Shown: piece by piece, positions 1 to 10,285 of the stretch
Position numbering within the stretch: the first letter of the stretch is position 1
Layout of the letters: each line of letters starts with the position of its first letter
Assembly (NCBI GenBank): GCA_036345935.2
Contig: JADWOT020000005.1
Span: 18,144,369 to 18,208,368 of the forward strand
Source: Taenia hydatigena
Taxonomy: Eukaryota > Platyhelminthes > Cestoda > Cyclophyllidea > Taeniidae
DNA length: 64,000 nt
Reading direction: 5' to 3'
Notes under the pieces: generated by a model
What the model was told of the DNA's origin: nothing
The model's input: the letters and a program-made list of their open reading frames with translations, nothing else
Database searches by the model: none
Translations under genes and position numbers: made by a program

Positions 1-2139
1 TGCTACCATTGTAAAGCCCCAAGGCTTACCTAAAGAAGATTTCATGGTTATTGACAGAGCATGATGACACGAGCAAATAACGTAATGCCACTAGAATACA
101 GGACCTTCACAAATCGACATTTAACAAATTTATTAGGGGCATCCTCACAATAGAGGGAAATTCATGATTTCATTCATCAGATTGCATTATTCAAGGCCAA
201 TAAATTTGAGAACTGAATGGACTCAGGCTGCGATGAGACGACGTAGAGGTACGGCCTGATAAATGTGTAGCATCGAGAGGTAGGCATTGATGCTCTCTCA
301 CCCTTACTTTGATCAGTGGAGTCTTTACGGTATTCGACAAAATTGACTCTCAATGCGACTTTGCACATGCTCACCTGCAGGCTCAAGGATGAAACAGAAG
401 AGATAGATGAAAGGCGTTGAATGTGCCTCACTATTTGACAGCATTGAAAATGCAGCTGTTGCTGAGCTCGTTGATTCTGTTAAGGATCGAAGCCACTACA
501 AGAAATTATTGCTTAAGTAATTATCACTGGTTGACTGCGTTACTGTGACTAAATAAATAGTACTGATCACAGCTAATGCTGCACTTGGGGCGGTTTGTAG
601 TTTGCCCAGTGCTGAAACAGTCGCCTCGTGATGGCTAAGTTCTGTCAAGATAGATCGTTGGTTTCCAAATAATAACATAAGCTGGCATGGTGTCCTTAAA
701 ATAGTCCTGTTAGTCGTCAGAAACAATACCAAAATTCTCAGTTAACACTAGTTGCATGTCGAAACTGGGTGAAGAGTACACCTTGGAAATTCATTGCCCT
801 GCTGCTGATTACGTTTGCTGCCAAGGGCGGGAGGAGCCGATACATGCGGTACCAAGTTGCTACTCTGATTAATCCCCAAGATAAACTAACAATAAACAGA
901 TCACTAACCTCTAGAATAGAGCCATTTTTAAGGTTGATCTTTTCATTGACTTCCCTATTAGTTGTCGCCACATTTCAAAAGTACGCATTATGTGCTCGTA
1001 TCAAGACAAATAGGACTCACAGAGTTAACAGATGCTCCAACTGTTAGAATACAATAAGACTCATACAGCATGCCAAAAGCCTACATTCCGCGGTAAAATC
1101 AGCTCCGACGTAATTTTAACTGCTCGTGAATTGCCCAATGAGTCACGGCCAATCGTGATTAAGTAAAATTCTAAAAATAGGCACACAACTTAACGATCGA
1201 ACCCCGTACGAGGAAAGTCCGTTTAATTTTAGAATGAAGTTGAGGGTCACGCGGCCTCATCCGCGGTGAGTGTTTGGCAATTTTTCCAATAAGATATGCA
1301 AACACAAATTTGAAGGCGCGTAGTCGCCACATATTCCCTAAATCTGTAACAAAGTGGGAAGATTTGGAAGAACACATATTTCTCGCGCTCAAGGGAGCTG
1401 GCAGCGGAGGCTACTGGTAGTATGCAGGTTAATGAAATATGGAATTACACAAGTTCTCTACTTTTTTACATTACTTGTAAAAAGAGCACACGCCGATATT
1501 TTTACAGACGCACAAAAAAAACGTGCAGAGTTAAATGCGAAAAATTCACTACTTTTTCCTCAATCAAATGCTATGCATAGTTCGCCCTCTAATTTATGCA
1601 AGTACACAAGTCAAGGAAACGCAAGAGTTATTTTGATTACTTTGAAGACACCCAATCACATTTACTGCCTTAATTAATTTCTAAGGTTTTTCGAGCCCTC
1701 ATATTTGCAAGTGCCCTCAAAATTTCAAGTCTGCATCGGTAAGTGGGTCTGCGTAAGCGGGTGTAAGTACAACTGATGCCATGTCCGACGGAGCTTCGTT
1801 TAAAACGGAGAAATTCACGTGAGTGGGCCTCTGCAAATCTATTTACAAGCGGAATTCAGGTGACATTTCTTCCTTTATTTTTCTATAATTCAGTAAAAAA
1901 TAAGCTTCTTCCAAAAGGATGCGTTAAATCTCATTCATTCGAGCGATTAGTAGGCGTTCATTGGCTTAGGAATTTCGGTTGTAAACAGATTACCTTAGAA
2001 GACGATAAATCATTAGGGTAGTATGCAGGTTTGTTATGATCTGAAAGGGTATACAGGAGTGCAAACGGAGTCATGCGGGAATTAACAGATATAGGCACGG
2101 GTTCTACAAATCATGCTGCAATATAGCAGACATCGAACG
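1..2139. other. No confident gene; diverged duplicate of the 19-20 kb flank at its right end
   Basis: I see no convincing coding exon in this stretch. The part around 1,770-1,880 (plus strand) resembles 19,660-19,740 by eye: both have an ATGCC(A)TG(T/C)CCGACGGA core and then a weakly similar Ser/Thr-rich reading frame. Both lie about 360-380 bp beyond the 3' end of a KIX-containing gene on the opposite strand. The 1.8-kb copy is interrupted soon after the similarity begins, so I treat it as a decayed part of a segmental duplication rather than a gene. Confidence 0.4.
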
Positions 2140-2707
2140 TCAGTTCTGATCGTCTTCTCCATGGTCCTTCCGAATCTCACGGCATACACGGAAGAGCAGG
2201 CTGTAGTATGCCTTTAGGCTTGGCACTGTAGTCAAAATGCTGCTCTCGAGCCTACGCAGAGCCTCGAAGTAAGTGACCACTCTCCGATGTTTGTAGAGTT
2301 GAGGATCAAGATTAGGAATAATAAAGTTGGCCCTATGTTACATGGATATTGATAATAGGCAGGACTTACATTATTCGAACATGTGATTCTCGAAACTCTG
2401 CATCGAAAAAAGCCCGCCAACTTCCATTTTCACGATTATCACTTGGGGCTTGAGGGGGGTTACTTGCAGCATTGTCATCGTGAATAGACTGTGAATAGGC
2501 ATCAATGACTCCAGCCAGACGCTCAGCTGTGATGCATACTGTTGAACAAGGAACAACGAATTGCTAAAATGTCTTTGTCCGACCAGTAATGCGACTACTT
2601 ACTCCACCGGACTGGGAATTAGCAGTGGGAACAGGTTGACCGGACTGCTGACTAGGAAGATTTGAATCTGTTTCATGATTCTCCGTGTTAGAATTGGCAT
2701 TCGCCAT
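2140..2707 (-). CDS. KIX-only mini-coactivator protein (three exons, 163 aa)
   Basis: Exons read on the minus strand are 2707-2603, 2563-2370 and 2332-2140, with introns of 39 and 37 bp (GTAAGT...TTTTAG and GTAAGT...ACATAG). The spliced frame is 492 nt, ending in TGA. The C-terminal part is a KIX domain, the CBP/p300 three-helix module that docks phosphorylated CREB and other activators. Visible KIX features are a Trp-led first helix (SWRAFFDAEF), a NLDPQLYKHRR linker and the AYYSLLF motif, whose Tyr pair matches the CREB-contacting tyrosines of CBP KIX. It is a paralogue of the gene at 20044-20877: same MANA start, same GQP and SQS...GG blocks, and the KIX intron at the same codon and phase. 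It lacks the whole TAZ1 zinc finger in frame and has no bromodomain or acetyltransferase. The ATG lies 4 nt after a TTACCAG acceptor-like site, so a 5'-UTR intron or trans-splicing is possible. If the 39-bp intron is not removed, an in-frame TAG truncates the protein. Confidence 0.72.
2564..2602 (-). other. 39-bp intron that aligns with coding sequence in the paralogue
   Basis: The segment begins GTAAGT and ends TTTTAG, and removing it keeps the frame. In the TAZ1+KIX paralogue the aligned sequence is ordinary coding sequence (30 bp between the same GGTGG and ATTCG flanks). This makes it a candidate intronised exon segment. Confidence 0.55.
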
Positions 2708-2761
2708 TAGTCTGGTAAGGGATGGACACATATGCGAAATGTGAATTACAATGCACATCAA

Positions 2762-3488
2762 ATCCCTTATTCACTTATTAAAATTTATAGCAGCATATGA
2801 AATGGTACCGAACTTGAGGGCATCCAAAGCGCTCTCATGCAATAATTGACACACTACAGATTTAAGGAAGCATTTAGCGGCCGTCGAGAATAAGAATGAC
2901 CCTTATACCAGCATCAAAGGTAAGTGTTCGCATAACCAACCTTTCGTAACGCTTCTCCTACCGCCAGTGTTCTAAGGAACCTTGCCGACTGTAACCATTT
3001 CTACTTGAGCTGTCATCATGGTCATGAAGGTCAAATACTTGAAAATAATCCTCCAAAATCTGTAAATTAGCGACATTGTGCCGATATTCTCTCCCCATTC
3101 CTTGACTTGCCTTAAATTTTCAGTTCTCAACGATAATGCACGCCCAAATTTGTGTGGACGTAATTATTAACTAATTCATTGCATATTGTGTTAATTGATT
3201 AAAAAGTGATAGTTGAGAAGATTGGTAGCGCATTTCCTCTGAGAAAGCAAACCAGCCTCTCCTGATGGATTTTTGATAGAAGCAGTGATTGATGTAAGAT
3301 ATACTGCAGCAGTGAAAACAAGAATTGCTTTGATGGTTAGATAAATGGCAGAGGGAAGCAAGCCATTGACGACATCTTTGATGATTAAACCAGCTTCAGC
3401 CAGGCAAAAAACCGGTTGAAGTTTTGAGAAGGAAGCTGTTAGCAGCATTGTTCGTAAACCACCTTCCATTGAGTCACCTATCCAGTAT
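2762..3488. other. Upstream flank of the KIX-only gene; no gene seen
   Basis: About 2,931-3,040 resembles 21,061-21,170 by eye, including ACC(A/G)ACCTTTCGT and GTCATGGTCAT(G/C)AAGGTC blocks. The 5' flanks of the two KIX genes were therefore duplicated together with the genes, and the shared blocks may contain promoter elements. I see no other support for coding here. Confidence 0.4.
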
Positions 3489-3818
3489 TCACTCGCTATG
3501 TTGATTAATGCTACTGTGCGCAAGCGAGTGGATACGATTTTCACAAAAAAGTAACCACCTCGAACCGAAGCAATTATCATGCGTTGTGTGTACACAAAAA
3601 CATTTTGCAGGATTACTGGTATCGTTTCTGCAAGCAAAATCCTGTTGCTCACCCACCTCACATTCACATCTCTCCCATCTTCCTGAATATTTCCATTCCT
3701 TCCTCCAAGGACTGCTAAAAATGCTGCGCTTCATGTTTATACTTTGTAAGCATCGCAGTTTCAGGATGTTGCGCTTTACATTTCGCTTTAATCCTTGGCG
3801 AAAGAGATCCGGCTGCAA
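3489..3818 (-). CDS. Paralogue of the Cys/basic exon of the 16-kb gene, unknown function
   Basis: This 109-aa frame aligns along its length with the second exon of the gene at 16079-16793. Shared landmarks are (K/R)xxxLRCLQ..(N/K)(M/L)K(R/C)SIF, a Gly/Arg/Trp-rich middle, and a FAC(R/G)(N/D)D block followed by a C-x-C or C-x2-C pair. A third, shorter relative lies at 43329-43535. A TTGGTTGCAG acceptor-like site stands just upstream (about 3,822-3,831), so this is probably a terminal exon; I could not find its first exon. The longer overlapping frame at 3191-3667 has no such paralogues. The abundance of Lys/Arg and spaced Cys would suit a small nuclear or zinc-binding protein, but I recognise no family. 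It may be a decayed copy. Confidence 0.42.
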   Translation of the reverse strand: MQPDLFRQGLKRNVKRNILKLRCLQSINMKRSIFSSPWRKEWKYSGRWERCECEVGEQQDFACRNDTSNPAKCFCVHTTHDNCFGSRWLLFCENRIHSLAHSSINQHSE

Positions 3819-4315
3819 CCAATTAATCAGAGATTTGACTTTAAGACTTCCTTTAGTAACTACTTCACAAAAAACATACGATTTGAATTTTGTGCGAGTA
3901 GCAATATTGCACTGCCGGTACGTAACGTAAGTGTTGGAAAGTGCACGAATAGCGCCGTGATTGTCAAGTGAGCTACTACTGACAAAGGGCGAAGGGGTTA
4001 ATGATATGGACGTGTTGACAGAACTATTATTTATTACGCACCTAAAATAATTGCATGGAATCCTCTGAGACTACACCTATCCATACAGCATTTGCTAGTG
4101 CTTAAAAGCGATCGGACAGGTAGCCGCACCCGTTTCAACAAGGTCGCCGGGTAGGTAAAGCTTGCAGCACAGACGCAAGCACCAAGCTTTACAGCACTGA
4201 TTGTTCCATACTTGAAGTTATTCGAGCCTTTTAACCCAAGAAGCAAAAGATTTTATGCACACTTAAGTAACACGACGTCACTGCATCCTAATTGCCAACT
4301 GGTTAAGAAGGATTA
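3819..4315. other. No gene recognised between the Cys/basic exon and the inverted repeat
   Basis: No frame shows paralogues or paired splice sites. The last 50 bp (about 4,265-4,315) keep a weaker resemblance to 42,950-43,000, so the inverted-repeat arms appear to sit inside an older, more diverged duplication. Confidence 0.4.
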
Positions 4316-4399
4316 AGGCAAAACACGACCCTCCATATTGTTTGCAGCTAGCCCACCGATTGACAGCTTGGATCATTAATTTGAAATTTCTTCAGGGGT

Positions 4400-5350
4400 C
4401 ACAGAACGGTCATACGGGATTGACATTAGTTGACTGTTTGGACAGAATGCCTCATCGTTATCTCAAACCAATTTAATTTTCAAAGGATCACTGTGCATTC
4501 CGACTTTGATTGACGATGACGGAAGGATGTCTAGGAGAAATGCACTCACTGGTCCTAGACAATATAACGCTTGAAGGCAAGAGCCATTGTTCAATCGTCA
4601 TAACTTTCAACGCTGCCTTCTTCTTCTTTGTGCGTCATGCGGGACCACATCATTCTATGGGAGCCAGCAGGTCAAGAGGGTTGGGAAACCCTCTAGCTTG
4701 TAAAGTGGTGATGTGTAGCTGGTGGGTGGGCACAACACTCTTAACCAAGTGCCTCGGTAAGAAGCGCAATAATGTCTCAGCGTTGTTGTCGCGGCATAAC
4801 TGCGCGCATTGGGTAAGTCAATGGCGGCTAAGCGCTGGCATCTCTAGTCTTCTTACTTTAATTCTTATCCTAACCAGCACCCATGTTTAACAGTAGCACT
4901 TAAAAGGAGAATGCACACAATTGCAATTGCACCTATCCCAAAGGCTTAACACAAACTGGAAAGGGAGGGAGAAAGAAGGAGTAGAGAAGAATGAGCCTAC
5001 ATATTTCTCACTGCAACTGCATCATAAATTGAAGGCGGTAACAACAGGTATGGTCAAATCGTTCTGGCTGTTGCCATAGGTCGCATTAGTCGGATCTGAC
5101 CAGGAGACCGTAAACTTGTCACTTTGCTTGCGTTAGTGATCACAGGCCGAGTACGAGGCCACTTCATCGGTAATCTAATCCACCTACCAGTGCAGATGTA
5201 ACTGCAGGACAATTTAGCCTAAAAGCAGTGGATGTGGCGGCCCGTGAATCAATCTATGAAGGGATGCAAGAGGGACTAAACGCCTGACGACAAAATCAGC
5301 CTGGAGATCTCAAAAGTCATGCGCAAGTTTCAATTCTACTGATCAAGGTC
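4400..5350. repeat. Diverged direct duplicate of 25.3-26.3 kb
   Basis: Within the left arm, this stretch resembles the sequence just downstream of the TAZ1-only gene (about 25,340-26,290) in the same orientation. Matching blocks include TTTG(A/G)TTGACGATGA, GGATGT(C/T)T, CCGTGAAT(C/A)A and GATCTCAAAA. A 126-codon frame at 4510-4890 is frameshifted by one base in the right-arm copy and not kept at 25.4 kb, so I do not call it a gene. Confidence 0.45.
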
Positions 5351-5728
5351 GGTATCGACGCCATTGGTGTTAGTAGAGATTGATGACTCGGAGTCCTAAT
5401 GCGCAACGATGTAGCTGCACATCTTTGCATTTTCTTGGGTGAGTTGAGTTAAAAATATGCTGTGGAGGAATTAAGCAGGCTTAAGCAGACTTATCGTTTC
5501 TTCATAATTCCTCAGACGGTGTGATTACTGCACTGGCTACACTTTCCACTGACGGTGCAAAGGGTGTCATCTGTGCCCCTGTTGATCATAGTCATCGTCA
5601 TCGGTGTTGAAAATCACCCATTGTAGTTGCCATTTGATTGCATTCTTCGTCTGTATTAAGGACTGACTTAAAACGGGTGGCAGAATTGGCACGTTTATGT
5701 GCGGTAGAGGAACAGACGAGAAACTAGC

Positions 5729-5971
5729 ATGCAAATCACCTGCTTACGAGGACGGCCAACTGTTGTGGATTCATTTAAGCTTGCGCCAAAGCGTCGATCA
5801 CCATCACTCATTCGATCCGTCAGCAAGCTACTTTTGAATTTGTTTACATCGGAATATAGCCAACGTCGTTGTGATTGTGAAAGTGAAGATAGTATTTGCA
5901 CTCTTGTCCAAAATTCGTGCATGTTTGCGCTACATTGCATAGCAGATTTGGTGAAGCAGCCCGCCAAGTAA
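5729..5971 (+). CDS. Uncharacterised 80-aa frame, possibly an exon
   Basis: An ATG frame of 80 codons, rich in Lys/Arg in its first half (LAPKRRSPS) and in Cys in its second half (RRCDCESEDS, then CTLVQNSC and MFALHC). It is followed immediately by GTAATC, which could act as a splice donor in the last codon. The right arm carries an identical copy at 41293-41535 on the minus strand. I recognise no family. The evidence is composition and a plausible donor only. Confidence 0.25.
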   Translation: MQITCLRGRPTVVDSFKLAPKRRSPSLIRSVSKLLLNLFTSEYSQRRCDCESEDSICTLVQNSCMFALHCIADLVKQPAK

Positions 5972-6958
5972 TCCACCCGTTCAAGTTTTATTTGGTGCAA
6001 CTCGATCAGTGGTGAAGCGAGTCAAGTTGATTGGCGTCACCAAACCCACCGCAACTCGACACGTGAAAGGCCTTGCCCATTTCCTGACAACCCCACTTCC
6101 AGCTCCGCAATGGCTAGAAAGAAGCAGATGACAATTTAACCTCAGGTGCTTCTTAAACCTCAGCTACACAAGGCACCTGTCACCAAATGCTTCATTCCAT
6201 TAAGGAAACGACAGACTACCAATCATTCTCTCAATGAACCGATGCGTAACATTACTAGGGTGGCAACGCACTGCATGATGTGAATGTGAAACTCCTAATC
6301 ATTTGTGCTTCTACACAATGTCTATCCAGCTACTGAAAACTGGTTCTTGCATTATGCAGAGCAAAGAAGGGGTGGAGGAAGTTGAATTGGTTATTGACGG
6401 AGTGCTGATGGTAATGCATGTCCGCATCCCACAAGCGGTAAAAAGCTTTTGATTGACCTGTTTTCCGGCATCCTAACTGATAAATACTCACTTGCAGCTA
6501 AAAAAACTGCATTTAGAGCTACTGTGAAAGTGGATTGAAGGGGACAAGTATTTAGAAGCACAATATTAACTTTGTCACTACAGTGAGTCGCCAACAACGC
6601 ATGACCGTGCGTGCTGTTCGTATGTGTTTCTCCGACTCACGTCGTTACAGGCCCCAAGTATGTCCTTTCTTGAACAACGAAGCGATGCATGACAGCAAAT
6701 GCGTTCCTTAGTTTATGTTGTCGATCCCAGCAGCAGAAAAACACTGGGCCCATGATGTGCATGCTCAACTCCGACCCTGCTTGCCTCGACCCGTCAGTTT
6801 CGAAATCTCAGTAATTCAAAGATAGTCTTTGTGCGCACAAAAGCGGTTCTTCACAATCGTCCAGCAACTGTTGTCACCGCTCTTGCCTCCAGACTAAATA
6901 TAATGCAGTCCACCTTCGATCCGCCACCAAGTTGAATGCAACAGATTAAAAACTTACT

Positions 6959-7045
6959 ATGGAAGTAATGTCAGCATACAGAAGCCCGCCCAAGAAAAAA
7001 CGATGGGAAGAAATGGCAATGAAGAGCGCATGGCAAGCTAAGGGG
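6959..7045 (+). CDS. Short NLS-like first exon interrupted downstream by a gypsy remnant
   Basis: The sequence reads ATG, then 28 further codons with a RSPPKKKRWEEM stretch resembling a nuclear localisation signal, ending exactly at a GTAAGC donor (AAG GGG|GTAAGC). Upstream is AATGCAACAG, an acceptor-like site 12-13 nt before the ATG region. The gypsy remnant starts about 12 nt inside the presumed intron. I did not find the next exon. An identical copy lies in the right arm at 40219-40305 (minus). The exon is short, so chance is not excluded. Confidence 0.33.
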
Positions 7046-7057
7046 GTAAGCATGCCG

Positions 7058-9426
7058 TTTCCTCCTTGAGTCGGGTGCAGCCAAGTCATTCGTGAAGTCC
7101 CAAGCTTTCCCAAATCTCCATAGCAAGTATTGCACTGGCCATTCCTCTGCAAAACTACTCTCAGCAGAAGGGACGAAGATGAATGCAAAAGGGACGACGT
7201 CGTCGAAAGTCATAATGGAGAAAAAAGCCTAATTAGCCCAATTGAATATTTGCCCACAATTAGTTTGGGATGTGATACCTGGCTTTGGCTTCCTTCGTAA
7301 CATCAAAGCGGTCCCAGAATTCGCAGAAGACACCTTTGCGACCCAGCAGTACAAGGAAGCAACCCCAGTCAAACCTCCACCAAAAAGAGCGTGGACGGAA
7401 TCTGCGGTGATCCTATCGAGGCTGCGGGCACCTTCATCAACAACTCAGTCAAGCTTTGCTCCCAATTAACGCAGATCACCGATAGCGAGAGGAAGGAGCT
7501 GCGCTCACTGCTGGGCAAGTATCCGAACATGTTCTCATGGCGAGAAGCGAAAGTCGGCCTAACAAACATCGTCAAGCACACTATAGGTACCGATGGAGCC
7601 AGGCCTATTTGGCGACCACCCGAATGCATGCCACCGCCTCTCCTGGAAAAAGTGAAGCGTCTGGTGGAAGGGATGGTCAAGGATAAAGTTATAAAGTCAT
7701 CCAAGTCACCATGGGCTTTCCCGATCGCACTGGTAAGGGAAAGCGACGCTTTCTCTCCACCTAATATTAAGGACTCCTTGGAGTCTTTGCATGGATCAAG
7801 GTGGTTCTCTACATTAGACTTAAATCCGGGTGCTGGCGAAAAGGGATAGTGAGAAGACGGCTTTCATAGTGCCCAACGGGCTTTACGAATTCCAGACAAT
7901 GCCATTCGGACTCTGTAGCACCCAGCAAGGCAGTCAGATGGATATGGCAACAGTGGTCTAAAGTCTCCCTGGAAGATGAGGTCTTGTGACGTCTTCCTAG
8001 TACTACGTCTCCCAAGCGTCTGGTTGTTCCAGTTTCTGTGGTACAAACAGTCCTTCAAGAGTGGCACGAACAATCGAGCCATGTAGGCGAGAAAAGATGG
8101 TGGAGGCCTCGAGCAAACGATGCTGGTGGTCCTCTCTCTCGCCACACGTACCAGACATCTGCCGAACCTGCGTCATTTGCAGCAGTCTCAAGAAGCCTCA
8201 CTCAAGAGCAATCGCATCCCAGCAGCCCATGCCTTCTGGATTTGCGGACAAAAGAGTGGATATCGACATTATGGGTCTCCTGCCACTTAGCAAGAAGGGA
8301 AATTGATACAATCTGGTTGTGGTTGACTACTTCACGAAAGTAGCCGAAGTGGAACTCATGAAGTCGCAAGACACCGTGACGGTTGCGTCAACCCTCTTCA
8401 ATCATTGGATCTGTCAACACGGAGTGCCTGAATCAGTTCATGGCGATCAAGGTCCTAAGTTCCAAAGTTCACTCTTTACTGACTGAGGCAGAACTCTCGG
8501 AACCGCAATGACGTGCGCGACAACTGGACATCCGAGGGCAACGGACTGTTGGAAAGAATGAATTGCACACTGATAGCACTGCTAAAGGCTTTTAGCAAGG
8601 ATGCACGACCTGAAGATTGGGATTGAGGCCGAGGATGCGCTCTGCTTGCCTATAGGGCTGCAGTCTGCGCACCAAAACGAGAGTCGCCCCTTCCCCTGAT
8701 GTCCTCCTACCGAGCAAGGAAGTGGCAACTGACAAGGCACCGGAGTACGTACTATGTCTACGAGAAGGGATAAGAAAGACGTTCAATTTTGCACGCCGAC
8801 GCCTACAAATGTCCCATGCTAGACAAAAGAAGTACTACGCCAAGCACTGCCGACTCAACGCCTACCATGAAGGCGATCTCGTCCAAATATATAAAGGCAG
8901 ATTGCCTACCTGGATCGATTCGCAAAGTATACCACCCTTGGAGTAAAGACCCCTTCCGTGCAGTGGAAGTCCCTCTTCCACCAACTACCTCGTCGGGAAT
9001 GCACAACTCTGTACCCTGCCAATAACCATCCATCACAATGCGATTTGACCTTATAAGGGTGTCCCGCCGGTCGGTTACAAGGATGAAGCCTACGCAATTG
9101 TAGAAGAAAGGAAACCATCCGACAGCATAAGTAAAGCGAACCAACGAGAGCAACACCAAGACGGTGCTCAAAGGACGAGGGAGCTGTGTAACACCTATGC
9201 TCTTTCGATGGGCTTTGTAGGCCAGAGACGAGAGGACAATTTGAGCCTGCTGGTGGCGCATCGTGGTCGCTCTCCAGAGACCGTGGCACCCTCGTCTTAG
9301 ACTCGCCGACATAGTTAGCCCATATCATCCTTCAGTCTACAATAAGGATGTCTAGGAGCAACCAGCCCTCTCCTAGTAAAGGTGGAGGAAGGGAAGAGAA
9401 GGAAAGGGAAGAACTGTCCATCTGCA
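7058..9426 (+). mobile_element. Ty3/gypsy-type LTR retrotransposon remnant, internally deleted, 5' truncated
   Basis: Pieces appear in pol order. A protease remnant has a (L)LESGAAKSFV motif (Glu where the catalytic DSG Asp is expected, about 7,058-7,230). A reverse-transcriptase part (7,242-7,930) includes SSKSPWAFPIALV and GSRWFSTLDLN, then VPNGLYEFQTMPFGLC. Next come an integrase region (8,050-8,500) with a Cys pair in ICRTCVICSS and a VVDYFTKVAEVE catalytic-core start, an integrase C-terminal part (8,722-8,946, RQKKYYAKHC...GDLVQIYKG), and an LTR end. The DYR-type block between fingers and palm, the RT active site and RNase H are missing, and the frame is broken several times, so the element cannot be autonomous. 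Gag is absent. The mirror copy is at 37838-40214. Confidence 0.85.
9164..9426 (+). repeat. 3' LTR-like segment of the gypsy remnant
   Basis: This matches 23,843-24,053 (reverse strand) with blocks such as TTTGTAGGCC, GGACAATTTGA and GGTGGAGGAAGGGAAGA. The similarity ends in CA in both copies. In the 24-kb copy the CA is followed by CTGGTGGCAGC, which looks like a primer-binding site, supporting an LTR 3' boundary here. The 5' boundary is not certain. Confidence 0.6.
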
Positions 9427-10228
9427 GAGACCTCCGGACCTGGAATTCGCTACTCTACTAAATTTGAATATTTGTACGTATTCGACAAGTTCATAACCAG
9501 GTAAATAATTAGTCTGTAAGAAGGGAACTTTGAAGTGAACTTTTCTTTTCACGTCAATCCTTCTCAAAGCAGGTATTGCAAAGCAAGTAACGACTGCTTC
9601 GCTCAAATAGCACAATTTTTCGCTTCTCATAGCCCGTATTTATCCCTGATGGAGAGTTCGTTGGGAAGTACCTCAAGACACTGCAAAGTGTTTAAAGTAG
9701 GGAGGGATTCCATCGTCCTTTGGTCATCAAATGAAAACGAATCTCCACTGGATGTTTGATGTCGCTGTGGCGAGTGCCTTAATGGCAAAAAGAATAAATT
9801 AAATACTTTCAAGCGTATATTCGCTAGTGGGCCCTTGCAAGCACTTGAATGCTGACGTGTCTCCTCAGTGTGATATGCCTCCACCACGAGTTTGCATCAA
9901 AGTGGAAAACAGGTTGCTGTTGGAGATAACTCAACTTTGAAATTGGAATGCAAATTATGGTGCATTTGTCATCTACCTTTCTGTAAACCAGCATAGGTGT
10001 TTTTCGCATTTGTCGGAATTCGATTCGACCTAGTCTTTTTGTTTAAGTTTGTGCGCGAGCTCTTTGAAGGTGAGGTTAGGTTTCGTTGACTCATTGGTCG
10101 TGGCGTTGACTTGCTCGGTGTACGTGGGATCTTGCGCGCCGTAGCTGGTGGACATCGTTATACTTGCACACTGTCCTGGTAAAAGGAGTAAGAATCGTCT
10201 ATCCCTCCGTCGTAAACCAACATTAAAC

Positions 10229-10277
10229 GTAAGTGAAAATTGATAGTGTCAAAAGAAATAGCCTTGTTTATTTCCAG
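10229..10277 (+). other. 49-bp 5'-UTR intron of the degenerate TAZ-family gene
   Basis: AAAC|GTAAGT opens the intron and TTTATTTCCAG closes it, 8 nt before the ATG of the 254-codon frame. The intron lies entirely upstream of the start codon. Confidence 0.6.
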
Positions 10278-10285
10278 TTTTCTCA

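Noticed and set aside
3191..3667. 158-codon hydrophobic frame on the minus strand
   Set aside because: It overlaps the 3489-3818 frame in another phase, begins at a GTG, and has no paralogue, whereas the overlapping frame has two.
4510..4890. 126-codon plus-strand frame in the left arm
   Set aside because: The right-arm copy (42504-42755) has one extra G that shifts the frame, and the diverged homologue near 25.4 kb does not keep it open.
8803..9312. 169-codon minus-strand frame in the left arm (and its mirror at 37952-38461)
   Set aside because: It runs antisense through the integrase C-terminal part and LTR of the gypsy remnant; it is a shadow of the element.
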